NCBI GenBank assembly: GCA_964058845.1
Contig: CAXKVR010000424.1
Location: 1-64,000 of the forward strand
From: Carex sylvatica
Lineage: Eukaryota > Streptophyta > Magnoliopsida > Poales > Cyperaceae
Direction of reading: 5' to 3'
DNA length: 64,000 nt
Notes under the pieces: generated by a model
The model's database searches: none
Seen by the model: only the letters and a program-made list of their open reading frames with translations
What the model was told of the DNA's origin: nothing
Part shown: in pieces, positions 33,656 through 44,860 of the stretch
Numbering within the stretch: position 1 is the first letter of the stretch
How the letters are laid out: each line of letters begins with the position of its first letter
Program-made: the position numbers and the translations under genes

Positions 33656-34865
33656 GATCGTTTCTTCTTCTCTCTATCTATTTGGGATTGGTTTTTTTGC
33701 ATGATCTGGAATTGGAGGGAAGAGGTGGATTCGAGTTATTTATAGAGCGAAGGAAAGGAAAGGAAAGGAACGGAAAGGAAAGAAAGGAATGGAAAGGAAC
33801 TGATATACAATTATTTTTTATTATTAAAATGAGGTTATTTTCTTGTATAGCGATAGAATGGTCGGCTCGGATCTTCCCGAGTAACTCAAATTTTGAGTTT
33901 ACAAGTTTACAACCGAACCGTAAGTATTCACGTGATCTTTAATATTCGTGCAGATTCTCATCGGACGGTCCCCATACAAACTCAAACTTTGAGTTACTTT
34001 AGAGGATCCAAATTCGAGAAATGGGTTGCACCGCCGATCCCAAGGTTTGTTTTGGGAAGACAAAAACAAAGGGAAGGGAAATGGGGAAGGAGACGAAGCA
34101 CGAGGCGCGAGAGAGTGGCGAGAAAGGGATTAGTTATTGATTATAGTTTATAATTTATCAAATATGGGTTTAATTTAGTAAATTTTTTTTGTAATGGGAG
34201 TAGGTCGTCTATATATGTCGTAATTTCAGGGGAAGTGTAGGGGTTGCCACGTGGAACTGTCAGTTTCTTGAATTTTCTTTTTTCAGCAGAAAACCTGTGA
34301 ATACGGGAAAAGATGTGTTCAAAGAATTTATTATTTTCATCTTTTAAGTAAATGAAAAAGATCTATATAGATCAGAGTAAATCTATGAGGTAAAACAAAA
34401 ATAACGAAAATCTACAGTTCTACACACATGAATATCAGCGTATTTTCGGTAAAAAAAATCAATATATACAAGTAAAAATACACTATAATGATTAGTGTAT
34501 TTTTATTTTCGTTAAACGCGTTGTTTTAATTTGTTTCTCTTACTTTTTGGGTAAATGTTTTCAAATCCTTTTTTATCTCGCGCTCTATTTTTTCTGTTTT
34601 CGGTCACTGAATTTAAATATTTATTCAAAATTAAATATTATGTTATCTTTCTGTCAATAAATTTAACGGAATAGTTACTCCGTTAAATTATGTTTTTTTT
34701 TTCTTACTCGCTCAATATACTTTCTTTTTCCCTTCAACGCCTGTTCTTTTGCTCACCTTCTATTATTTCTCAAGTCAGTATTTCCTACGGTACCGCACTG
34801 CAGGGGATACTATGAATTTCAGTCAAACTATAAGAATTTCGGATTTGTTTGACATATAGGTCTGT
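33656..34865. promoter_or_regulatory. Upstream region of the RING gene
   Basis: A GGAAA pentamer array (about 33751-33800; TTTCC on the gene strand) lies about 100 bases upstream of the start codon, probably in the leader or core promoter. Two facing words, GAGTAACTCAAATTTTGAG (from about 33879) and CAAACTTTGAGTTACTT (to about 34000), form an inverted pair. The rest to 34865 is AT-rich without genes. Confidence 0.4.
33751..33800 (+). repeat. GGAAA microsatellite
   Basis: About ten imperfect GGAAA pentamers with some C and T interruptions. Confidence 0.85.
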
Positions 34866-35805
34866 TAGGGCAGGTAACGAGCCGGCTCGGTTCGAGCTAG
34901 ATCAAGTTTATAGATCGCTCGTTTTAACTACGAGCGAGTCATGAGCGAGTCAACATTCGAATCTGAGCTGAAAAAGTGGCTCATGGCTCGCTTGTTTTGA
35001 CAATGAGCAAGCCGAGCCATCTCATGAAAGCTCACGGGCCAAAAAATCAAATGTATTATAAAGTCAACTACCATAAATTAAGTTTGTAACTAAATTCATG
35101 AATACTAGCAGTGTTTTAAAATGCAGTTTTGTTCATGCATGCGGAAGGCCACTGCATACCGCATAAGCGATATGTGGACGCATATGCAGATTGCAGATTT
35201 TAATGCGGATTTATATATGCGAATTTTAAAATAAAAATTCACGTATATATATATTTATATTCATATAGTTGAATTTATTTCCACATAACCAATATGAAGT
35301 ATGTCTTATTGTATATGAAAAATACAATAATTAAAAAATGGGAGAGTAAAACTCCGCATAATGGATATGAACTTTTAATTATAGGAATTGCATATTGCAT
35401 TTTTAATCTGCATTTCAGCATATTCGGACTGCATATATGTGGCCGTATGCTCAAAATTGCTTGGGAGAGACTACATGGCATTCTGAGCACGGTTACCGAC
35501 TGCATAAGCATATGGGCCGCATTTTAAAACACTACATAATAAAACACTAAATCTACAAATTCATACAAACATAGTTCACAAAATAAATTCATGCATACTA
35601 AATTCACACAAATTCATACTTGGACCGAGCTGGCTCACCAGCTCGCGAGCAAGCTATGTTCCAGCTTAAACTTGTTAATTTTGGATCGAGCTAGTGATAA
35701 GTTGGCTCGTTAATAGCTCGGTCCACTAACGAACAAGTTGTTAACGAGCGAGTCAGATGCAAATCACGATCGATCCACAAGCTACAAGTTTTTTTGCCAC
35801 CCCTA
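34866..35805. mobile_element. Decayed hAT-like element with a nested MITE
   Basis: The right end TTGCCACCCCTA is identical to that of 15209-15689; the left end TAGGGCAGGTAACGAGC is a degenerate form. Both flanks of the element are rich in CGAGCTGGCTC and AACGAGC words. No matching target duplication was found. The element is split by the insertion at 35109-35534. Confidence 0.6.
35109..35534. mobile_element. Nested MITE with CAGTGTTTTAAAATGC termini
   Basis: The left end CAGTGTTTTAAAATGC pairs with the right end GCATTTTAAAACACTA. The interior is rich in GCATATG and CCGCATA words, so it is partly self-complementary. It sits inside the hAT-like element 34866-35805. The duplication was not resolved. 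Confidence 0.65.
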
Positions 35806-35917
35806 AATGACCTGCTTTAAGATTTGTACAAACTTATTGCATTGAACAGATCGAATCTAATCTAACTCTCTCAAGTACCTTACCGTACCAGATCAGAATT
35901 CTCATCTCTCCCTCACC

Positions 35918-36683
35918 CGACATTTTTAAAAAGACCCAAAAAAAAAAAAAATTATTAAGAATAACAGGGTTGGAACTGAAATTTTAAAAATGCCCAAACC
36001 ACTTCATTTTTCGGCGGTCCGAGATATATATATATATATATATATTTTTTTTTTCCGGACCGCCTAGAAATTAGGCGGTCCGAGATTTTTTTTTTTTTTT
36101 GCAAAGCAAATTTGCATATCTGGTTAACATAGCAAAACACCTTAAAAAATCATGAAAATTGACCGACATGCAGTCTTGACATCGTCGAAAATGACTGTGA
36201 AGTTTTATACAAAATTTCCGAACAGGTCTTGAGATATCGGCTCTCAAAAATTGCCCGAACTGCTAAATATTTCATTTTGAGCCCAACTTTGCACATCTGG
36301 TTAACATAGCAAAACACCTTAAAAAATCGTGAAAATTGACTGACATGCAGTCTTGACATCGTCGAAAAGGACTGTGAAGTTTCATACAAAATCTCCGAAC
36401 AGGTCTTGAGATATCGGCTCTCAAAAATTACCAAGACTACATGTCGGTCAATTTTCACGATTTTTTAATGTGTTTTGCTATATTAACCTGATATGCAAAT
36501 TTGATTTGCAAAACAAAAAAACAAAAAAAATATTCTCGGACCGCCTAATTTCTAGGCGGTCCAGAAAAAAAAAATCTCGGACTGCTGAAAAATGAGACGG
36601 TTTGAGCATTTTTAAAATTTCAGCTCCAACCCTGTTATTCTTAATAATTTATTTTTTTCTTTGGGTATTTTTAAAAATGTCGG
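35918..36683. mobile_element. Mutator-like fold-back element with about 250-bp arms
   Basis: A 766-bp element starting CCGACATTTTTAAAAA and ending with the complement TTTTTAAAAATGTCGG, flanked by an exact 9-bp duplication CTCCCTCAC (35909-35917 and 36684-36692). The inverted arms run about 35918-36178 and 36432-36683, each carrying a smaller palindrome, GACCGCCTA...TAGGCGGTC. The central loop adds a near-identical direct repeat of the inner arm (units near 36108 and 36282, period about 174). The 9-bp duplication and long arms fit a non-autonomous Mutator-like element. No transposase; a minus-strand frame across the repeats is a by-product. Confidence 0.88.
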
Positions 36684-36938
36684 CTCCCTCACTATCAATT
36701 ATTAATGAAATTTTATGTAAATTTCCATTCGAAACAATAAAATTGTTTGGCACGTCTAACTTTTATGAAAATGTATGTAAATCTCAGTCCAATAAAGAAA
36801 ATATTTACAATCATTGTACTATGTACTTTGGATTTTGTTTCCATGTTATTTGAAATATTTTTTTCAAACAGTGCTAGGCGGTCTTGTTTAATTCCTATGC
36901 CATCTCATTAACTTCTACAGAAATTAAGTATCATTTTT

Positions 36939-37986
36939 TTTTTTTTTTTTGATGGTTGGCATAAATATGTCAACAAATGCATTGATAAAAAAAAAAAATT
37001 ATATATACAAGGTCCTATTACTCTTATTTAGCTAATATAATATTTACAAAATTATCACTATGACATCTCAATATTTACACAAAACTCGTCTAAATGATAA
37101 TTTTCATAGCCGTATCATCAATAAGACGATGTACTAGTTTTCTTTTGTTAGAGAATAGCTTTCTATTTCTCTCTCGCCATAAGATCCATGCTCCAGCAGC
37201 CCAAATAACATCCCAGTGAGCCCTTTGCATCCATGTCATGTTACAGTGTCTCCGTATCCAAGCATGTATGATTTCCCTCTCATTCCCGATCACCAAGTTA
37301 TGGTGAGCGCCCAAACCCCTCTAGAATATTCTTGCAAAGGGACACTCTCACATCAGGTGGTCCCTTGACTCCGTCACGTTGGAGTCACACAGGTGGCAAC
37401 CCGGCTGCACTATGCATCCTCTTACACCGAGAACTTCCTGTGTCAGGATCTTATTCTCCAGCATGAGCCATATGAAAATCCTGACCTTCATGGGGACCTT
37501 AATTTTCCAGAGCCTCCGTTGTGTTGGAAATCTTAGCCCCCGGTTGTGCATAGTTGCATACACTGTTGCACATGAAAATTTCCCTGTGCCGGTCCACTGC
37601 CAAGAGATTTCAGAACTAGTTCTGTCCACCAAAATTGAGTAGAAAGAAACCATTATTGCGAGATCTTTTATAAAAAAAGGACGCATCTTGTACGGGTACT
37701 CTTAACTGCTATGCCGTAGTTATGCCATACAATCTTCTCATGGTGTTGGCCCAGACTGTGCGGACAGAATAGTCGGAATCACTTGCACCAGACTGTGTGG
37801 GACTGCTATTAGAACAAAACAGCTCTTTTCCCTATTTATCTTCAGCCCCGTGAGACCTGCATATGCGTCAAGCACATGAGTGATAATTCGATCTCAAAGT
37901 TGCTGGATGAGCCTCACAAATTATCAATGTGTCGTTTGCGTACTGAATCGTTTCAGGGGATATATAAGAATACCGGTGTAGGCATC
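36939..37986 (-). mobile_element. 5'-truncated, decayed LINE (L1-type) on the minus strand
   Basis: Flanked by the 13-mer AAGTATCATTTTT at 36926-36938 and 37987-37999. On the minus strand it has a broken reverse-transcriptase end with the catalytic box reading YANDTLIIC instead of YADD (about 37920-37950), then a zinc-binding RT C-terminal domain (ISWQWTGTGKFSC and PMKVRIFIWLMLENKILT, CHLCDSNVTESRDHLM, within 37348-37686), then WILWRERNRKLFSNK (37090-37314), ending in a poly-A run (T run at 36939-36951). Stops and frameshifts mean it is dead. Confidence 0.87.
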
Positions 37987-37999
37987 AAGTATCATTTTT

Positions 38000-39364
38000 A
38001 TTAGAAAAAATAGTTCATAACTTCATATCCATGGATTTCATATATTATTATATACGGATATACCTCATCAAATATCATACGTATGAAAATATTAATCCGT
38101 AGAAATAGAACGCACCGAATAATATTTAAACATTTCCTTTTTAAAACAAATTATCTATCTGGTTTAGTGCTCTGGCAAAGGGAATGAGTCATGAGGGGAT
38201 GTATTAATATTGCATTAATGCTTGAGAGAGTATATAGAAAATTATAATGCAATAATTCGGTAATTTGATCATCATAAAAAGTAAACAATTTAAATTTGGA
38301 AAGTGATTTATTTTATATTTATATCATGTGTTTACAAATTATAAAATTTAATGTAGTTTTGCATTTTAGAAAACGACTTACATTTACAAGATTCATATTT
38401 AACATATTTTAATAAAATTAGAATTATTGTTCTCTGATCTTTGCTCCGTAAAAAGAAGAAGAGCGAGCAAAGTGCACATCGATCCGTTTTATAAATTCAT
38501 ATATTTGTTTTTAAAATTCAAACAATCGATCTAATTCCGTTCAATATGATCTTCATCTTAACTGTCGATCCAATTCCGTTAAACACTTCATATGAAAATA
38601 TACTTAGAGATCAAATTTGACATTTTTTAAAATAAGCAGAGAATCATTTAATTTAAAAATTCTGAACCATCCAAAAATGGTGATTGTAAACGTGTCTAAA
38701 AAATTTGTAAAAAAATTCAACAAAAAATAGTAACTTCCCATCTCCAAATACATTTTCATATGAAAATTATGGAGCAATTTAGATCGGCTATTTGATAAAA
38801 ATAGAGCTAAGAATTCATAGTATAGACCAATTCACGCTTTGCAAAGTACCATAGCCTCACTAAAAAAATAGAGATATATTATTATAACTTGGACAAACTA
38901 AAACACATTTCTTACAAATAAAGAGATAGAAGCAAGATATACGAGTAAAAAAAAAAAATCGGACCAATAATCATATCAATATTTTGTCTATATTAATTTT
39001 CTTAAAATATTTTATTTCATCTTTAAAATATTATAAAAATTTGAAACTATTCCGCTGTCAACATCGAGGAAATCATAAATGCATTAAAACAGAGCCTAAT
39101 TTGTCGCCTTAACATTCCTTAACTCGTTAGTCGTTAATTATTAATCTCATGATAGCATTAAATAAAAGACTGTTTGAGTGATCCAATCTTGATTCATCAA
39201 AGCTTCTACGGGATTTGGTAGGGATCACAGTGACCAGTGAAACAGATTGGTTCCGGTATTAATTAATTATTTTTGTTCTATACTTTTCTTTTTCTTTTTT
39301 TCTTTCTTGAGTACAACAGAATCTAGATTCTTTGAAAATGAAAACGATTAGGATAATTTTTTAT
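38000..39364. other. Intergenic AT-rich DNA
   Basis: No gene or clear repeat recognised. Confidence 0.5.
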
Positions 39365-39943
39365 CAAGGTTCTAAATAGCGTTTATAGCGTCATAGCAGA
39401 AAGACTAAAAAAAAAAAAACTTTAGCGAATAGCGCAGCTATAACGAAAGTTATCATAAATAACATTTTTTTTTTTCAAAAATTATATTTTATATTTCTAC
39501 TAATAGTAAACATGTCTCATAAAGAAAAGAAAAAATACCAAATTGATTAAGAAGTTCTAATATTCATGTTGAATCAATATAAAGTTCAAATTGTCATTCA
39601 AAATATTCCTAATTAAAAAACTATCGATATATTTTATATTCAAAATATACCACTACCATATATTAATGCATGATACAAAATTTAATTCATATAGCGGTAT
39701 AGCCTGCACATGTTCCATTGTATTGATATAGCTTGATAAAGTAAAAAAAAATCCATCTGGACATTAAGACCCATTAAAATTGCAACATTATAAGCCATGT
39801 AGCATAGCTGACTGCTATTGCCGCTACGCGCTATAGCGGACCGCTATTAGCATTATAGTGGCCGTAGCTCGATTAACGCAGTTTTACCCTGTAACTTAGC
39901 TTTCTAGGTCCAAAACCGCTATAGCTAGCTATTTAGAATCTTG
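39365..39943. mobile_element. hAT-like MITE (CAAGGTTCTAAATAGC termini)
   Basis: Left end CAAGGTTCTAAATAGCG; right end GCTATTTAGAATCTTG, its near-perfect complement. The subterminal regions are rich in CGCTATAGC words. Flanks TTTTTTAT (39357-39364) and TATTTTAT (39944-39951) match 7/8, supporting hAT. No coding capacity. Confidence 0.68.
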
Positions 39944-40160
39944 TATTTTATACAAGAATGAGACAGTATCAGCGAGGGTAAAAAGTGACTATTCGCAAGA
40001 GTATACCGACATAAAGGTATTTTTTCTATTAGCAATGGTAATATCCGCGACGATATACTGACAGTATCCTCGCGGATACTCTCCCATAAATGGGACACTT
40101 TACCTCTTTTTTTAACCTAACAAAGCATTAGAACTGAAACTATAAAGTTATAATATTCAG
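39944..40160. other. Short AT-rich spacer
   Basis: Nothing recognised apart from the hAT flank duplication at its start. Confidence 0.4.
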
Positions 40161-40704
40161 TGAAATTCCCAATATACCCCTCAAAAACTTCAAATTACAT
40201 ATTTCTCTCTCTAAACTTTAAAATTATGTCTTTCTCCCTCTAAACTTTCAAAACTCACAAATTTACTTATTTATTGTATATTATGTTAAAACTCATTTAA
40301 AATTTATAAAATACATATTTTACCCCTTATTAAAAAGCATAAAAAGGTTGTACATTTGATTAAGAAAAATATCGGTGTTATATTTGACTGGTTTTTTAAG
40401 TGGGTATTTTATAAAGCATACTAGGTATCTGGTTTTGAGGGTAAAATGGTATTTTATAAAGGGTATAATACGTATCTTATAAGACCGATATTTTTCTTAA
40501 AACAAGCTCCAATATTTTAAATAATTTTAATAAGCGGTAAAATAGTTATTTTATAAATTTAAAATGAGTTTTAACATAAAAGATAATAAAATGGATAAAT
40601 TTTCAAGTTTTAAAAGTTTAGAGGGAGAAATATGTAATTTTAAAGTTTAGAAGAGTAAATACATTATTTTGAAATTTTTGAGGGGTATACATGAAATCCC
40701 CCCT
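40161..40704. mobile_element. Long inverted-repeat element (fold-back)
   Basis: Left-arm words ATATACCCCTCAAAAACTTC, CTCTCTAAACTTTAAAATTA and TAAAACTCATTTAAAATTTAT reappear complemented and in reverse order on the right (to about 40704), making arms of about 160 bases. The middle holds a second inner inverted pair: AAAAATATCGGTGTTATA near 40365 against TAAGACCGATATTTTTC near 40478. Ends are fuzzy and no duplication was fixed. Confidence 0.65.
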
Positions 40705-42167
40705 ATAATAAAAGATATAATTTTGATAATTTGAAAACAATATTCAATATGTGACAGATCGCAGTTTTAAAATTTAAATAAAAAAATATTTATGAATATT
40801 TAAAATTGAGATACATTATTTTATCTCAAAAAGTTAGTTGAAGGCAATGCACAAAATTCTTTCTCTGAAATAGGTCTCCTTCAACTTTTCTAAAGAAAAA
40901 TACAGGTTTAAAAATATAGAACCGTCAAATTTTGAATTGACCTCACTTAATACATTAATTGATTAATTTAACCTCACTTAATTTGTGGAGTCACAATTTT
41001 AATTTAATTTAGACGACAGAATCTTATGTATAACCCTCCAAAACATAATATTACGTTATTTTTCTTTAAATTTTAATTTGAACAAATATCAAATGTACCC
41101 TGCTTATTATAGGAGTAATAAAATGGTTTGGATAGATATGAGAAATTTTTCCGGTTAAGACGAGTATGTAGAAATAAGGCACAAATATATATATATATAG
41201 TTTTAATATTTTTTTTAAAAGAATATACATATAAATTTAGCTTAAATTAAAAGAGAATTTGGAATAATATATAATATTACGTTGTACCATTTATTTACTT
41301 TAGAGAAGAAAAAACGATATAACGTGATATGACTAAAATGTAGAGCGTGATCATACATAATGTAACTAGTATATGCTTAATTAATTTTTTCATATTATAA
41401 GTTAGCTCATTAATTGAAAATAAATAAAAACAATAATATATTGTAAAATATATTAAAAATAAAGAAACGACATTAGAAAAGTTGGTCATGTAACGTGTCA
41501 TTTTCGAACGAAAAGAGACACATCACACAATTAATATACCTCACACCATGTCAACTATATACATGGTGTGACATAGTCAGGAGTAGAGTCAACTTTCAAG
41601 CTATATATGGTGATCAAACACACATTAAAATCAATCATATAATTTTTTTATACGAGTATGGTTGTATGGAGGTCAATTTTACAGTACTCACAATATTTTA
41701 AATTTAATCTAAACTATATAAAAATCATACATAATAACACAAATTTTAAAATAAATAAGGTCAACTAACTTAATTCCATTTCTTCTTACTTCTTACTGAA
41801 TCCGTCCCTAAAATTTACAACATATATATACCGTGACAAAACCTGTAACGACGTAACTAATTTTTTTCACTAATTTACATACTAGCTTAATTATTCTTAC
41901 ATCTTGGTTCTTGTAAGCATGAAACGGATTGAGAGTTGCATGCACCATGCATATATATATATATATATATATATATGACAGCATGTTCCCTGGTACCATG
42001 CATCCAAAACAGGATCATTGCCTCGTTGCTCTCTCCCAAAACCCCAATCTCGGCTGTTCATGCCTTAATTAATTCATGGCGCATCCATCACTTTTCTTTA
42101 ATTAAAAGAGGTATACGTTTCATTAACCTTTCAATTAAGCCTGACATATATATATATATATATATAT
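40705..42167. other. Intergenic AT-rich DNA with AT microsatellites
   Basis: No gene recognised. Contains an AT dinucleotide array at about 41948-41976 and another at about 42147-42167. Confidence 0.5.
41948..41976. repeat. AT dinucleotide microsatellite
   Basis: About 14 AT repeats following GCATGCACCATGC. Confidence 0.9.
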
Positions 42168-42361
42168 TAGTGTTGTGAATAACAGTATGCAGTCGTCGGA
42201 TAGATAGGGTACCGTCAAACGATTAATCGGGAATAATCGAGAATAATCGGCCATAATCAGAAATAATTGACCGATTAATCGAAAAAGTCCATGACGTTTA
42301 ATCACCGCCAACGACTAATAGACAGTTTAATTGGCCTAAACAGACGTTTTTTACAACATTG
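42168..42361. mobile_element. hAT MITE, copy C
   Basis: Same family and orientation as 27432-27626: starts TAGTGTTGTGAATAACAG and ends TTTTACAACATTG. Flanking 8-mers ATATATAT are identical (42160-42167 and 42362-42369), but because they sit in an AT array the duplication is only suggestive. Confidence 0.75.
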
Positions 42362-43514
42362 ATATATATACGTACAAACTATTTCTAAAATTTTAAATAT
42401 TATATATATGCAATGGCCTTCAAACTTCTCCACTTAAATATTAAATATTAATTTCTCCTCCTACCATTTAATTAATACGTGAAATCATATACCCTCTTTC
42501 GCTTCTCTTTTAGAATTTCATTGGATTTTTGACGATAATCTTTCTTTAATGCTATCATGCATACTATCATGATAATTAAGTTTAATTTTCTGACGAACTC
42601 ATCAGAAAATGTACAAGGAAAAGACTGTTATGCCCTATGCATTATGCAATGGCGACATGCATGCATGCACAAATGATATAAATATGGATAAAATTAACAA
42701 AATATTTTTGTAAAATGTAGGGTTTTTTTAGTTAGCCGTACGATTTGATGCCATGCAAACGGCGATATTGTGGCCAAATCTGTTTGTTTGTTTCTTAGCT
42801 AAGTAAGATATATAGCCAAGTGTACATGTCCCCACCACTGTTACCTAAAAATTATAAAATATACAAGAACATGTGTTATATAAGATGTGAAGGTGAACTC
42901 TTATGTCTCTATACACGCCCTCATGTTGTCATCTACATCACCAAAATGTGAGCCCATACAGAACCACAGTATACACTATACAACTATGCATAGATTACAT
43001 AGGCTAGATGCCAGAGATATACATTCTAGGTTCCCAGTGCATGTGCCTCTCTCTCTCACAAGGTAGGGATCGATCAGCATGGTAAACAGGAAACTCACTA
43101 ATCTGGCTGTGCAAAATAATACTGCATTGCATGCTTTTCGCCTTATCTTGTTGGAATTTTGTATAGACGATTCTGTACAAAGAGACATGCATGACTAACT
43201 TGAGCGTCTCATTACATAAAGAAACCCTTTTTCTCATCCCGGATTTTTTAATTTAATAAACAATATTTTTATGTTTAATGTTTGATTAATTAATTACTTT
43301 ACTTTCTAAAAGCTTAGATCTACAAGGATATCTGCCAAATATATATTCTGACTATTTTAGACGTATGATCAAGTTCAAAGAATATTTATGAACACACGTA
43401 CTGTCACATTGTCAAATATTTACAAATTAATGGAAATATTGTTGTTGTATATTTTAAATATATATTAGGATAAATAAAAAAGTGTTTTAGAAATTAAGGA
43501 ACCGCATATCGCAT
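42362..43514. other. Intergenic DNA
   Basis: AT-rich; 42900-43240 is less AT-rich and has short open frames on the minus strand, none resembling a known protein. Confidence 0.45.
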
Positions 43515-44761
43515 CACTAGTATAGAAACACAAAGCATATATACACGTTTGCTCAAAATTTCTATTAAATCAATGTCCAAAGCAAGAAAACATTGTTCTC
43601 ATAAATTATGCACATTATATACGGTTTTACACATTATACATGATTTTACTGTTTACAGTTGTATAAATGTGCACCAACATTTATCCACAGTTTTTAGTAA
43701 CAAACCATGTACAATTTGATCAAATTGTACACCTTTTTTTTATTAAAAACCGTGCATGTGTGTTGGAGGGTATTTTTGAAAGTTCTGGAGCGTATTTTTG
43801 GACGAGAGTATATGAGATGCTCCAACAATTTTACACGATTTTACTGTATAGTCCATATGTGATGAATGAAATACAATTTTTTTTCACGTCATAGATCTGT
43901 GCCCTCTTGATATAATGCATCTCTCTTTATTTTTTCTAAGTTATTTCTAAAGCATCTCTTCGTACATGATCGTTCTCTGAATCAAGTAAATCTAAAAAGG
44001 CGAGGCTATGGTGAGGGATAAGACATGATAGGCGATATCTTCACTCAAAAAAATTTTGATGACGAAACTTCAAACAGCCATAAAACGACGTGAGTGTCTG
44101 ATTTCAGTAAATGACCACTTTTCAGAAAGCTTGTGAGAAGAAGATATTGATGGTGACCGCTAGGTCATTTTCTGAAATTCAAAATTGCAAAAAAAAAAAA
44201 AAAACAAAGGGGTGAGCCTCAAAACATGACTTAAAGTTTTCGATTAAGTTTTTTCATTTCTAATTTTTGATTTTTTTTGTTCTTTACCATACTTCTTCTT
44301 AGGCATTTTTCATGTAAATGTATGAAGTCTTAGATATAGGGTTTTTTTTGTCATATTTTTATTTTTTTAGTTAGAATGTTATTAATGTAACTAATATATG
44401 TGATGTAATTGTAATTGTTGTTTATATATTGGTAAATGCAATATTGTAGTGTTTATATTTAAAGTTTAGTTTAGTATTTTGGTATTTATATCTAGGATTT
44501 AATTTGAATTCAGATCTAGGATTTATATGGTTTTTTTGTATGATGTGTGTTTTTATACACGGTTATACTTTAAAACCCGTGTATGATAACTTTTGGTAAA
44601 AAAATCAGTGAAAAAAATATAGATTATACACAGTTTTTAATAAATATAACCATATAGAATTAGTGTTTTTGTACACGGTTTGAAAACCGTGTAAAATTTA
44701 GTGACCCTATATATTATACACGGTTCCAAAACCGTGATTAATAGTGTTTTATGTACTAGTG
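43515..44761. mobile_element. Non-autonomous CACTA (CMC) transposon
   Basis: A 1,247-bp element. It starts CACTAGTATAGAAACAC and ends, reversed, CACTAGTACATAAAACAC, flanked by the 3-bp duplication CAT (43512-43514 and 44762-44764). Subterminal repeats of ACACGGTTT / AAACCGTGT recur many times at the right end (for example at about 44558-44580, 44674-44692 and 44717-44735) and more weakly on the left (ATACGGTTTTACAC near 43619). Such subterminal arrays are the usual transposase-binding sites of CACTA elements. No TNPA/TNPD-like ORF remains. Confidence 0.88.
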
Positions 44762-44860
44762 CATACATGCATCACATATACATTTTTGTATGAATATCAT
44801 ATAATTAATCTCTTATCAGCAAATAATTTTGATTAAATTATTTTCGCATAATTCAGAGAA

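Noticed and set aside
36150..36458. 102-codon minus-strand frame with an internally repeated peptide
   Set aside because: The peptide repeat just reflects the DNA repeat in the fold-back element; no sign of selection.
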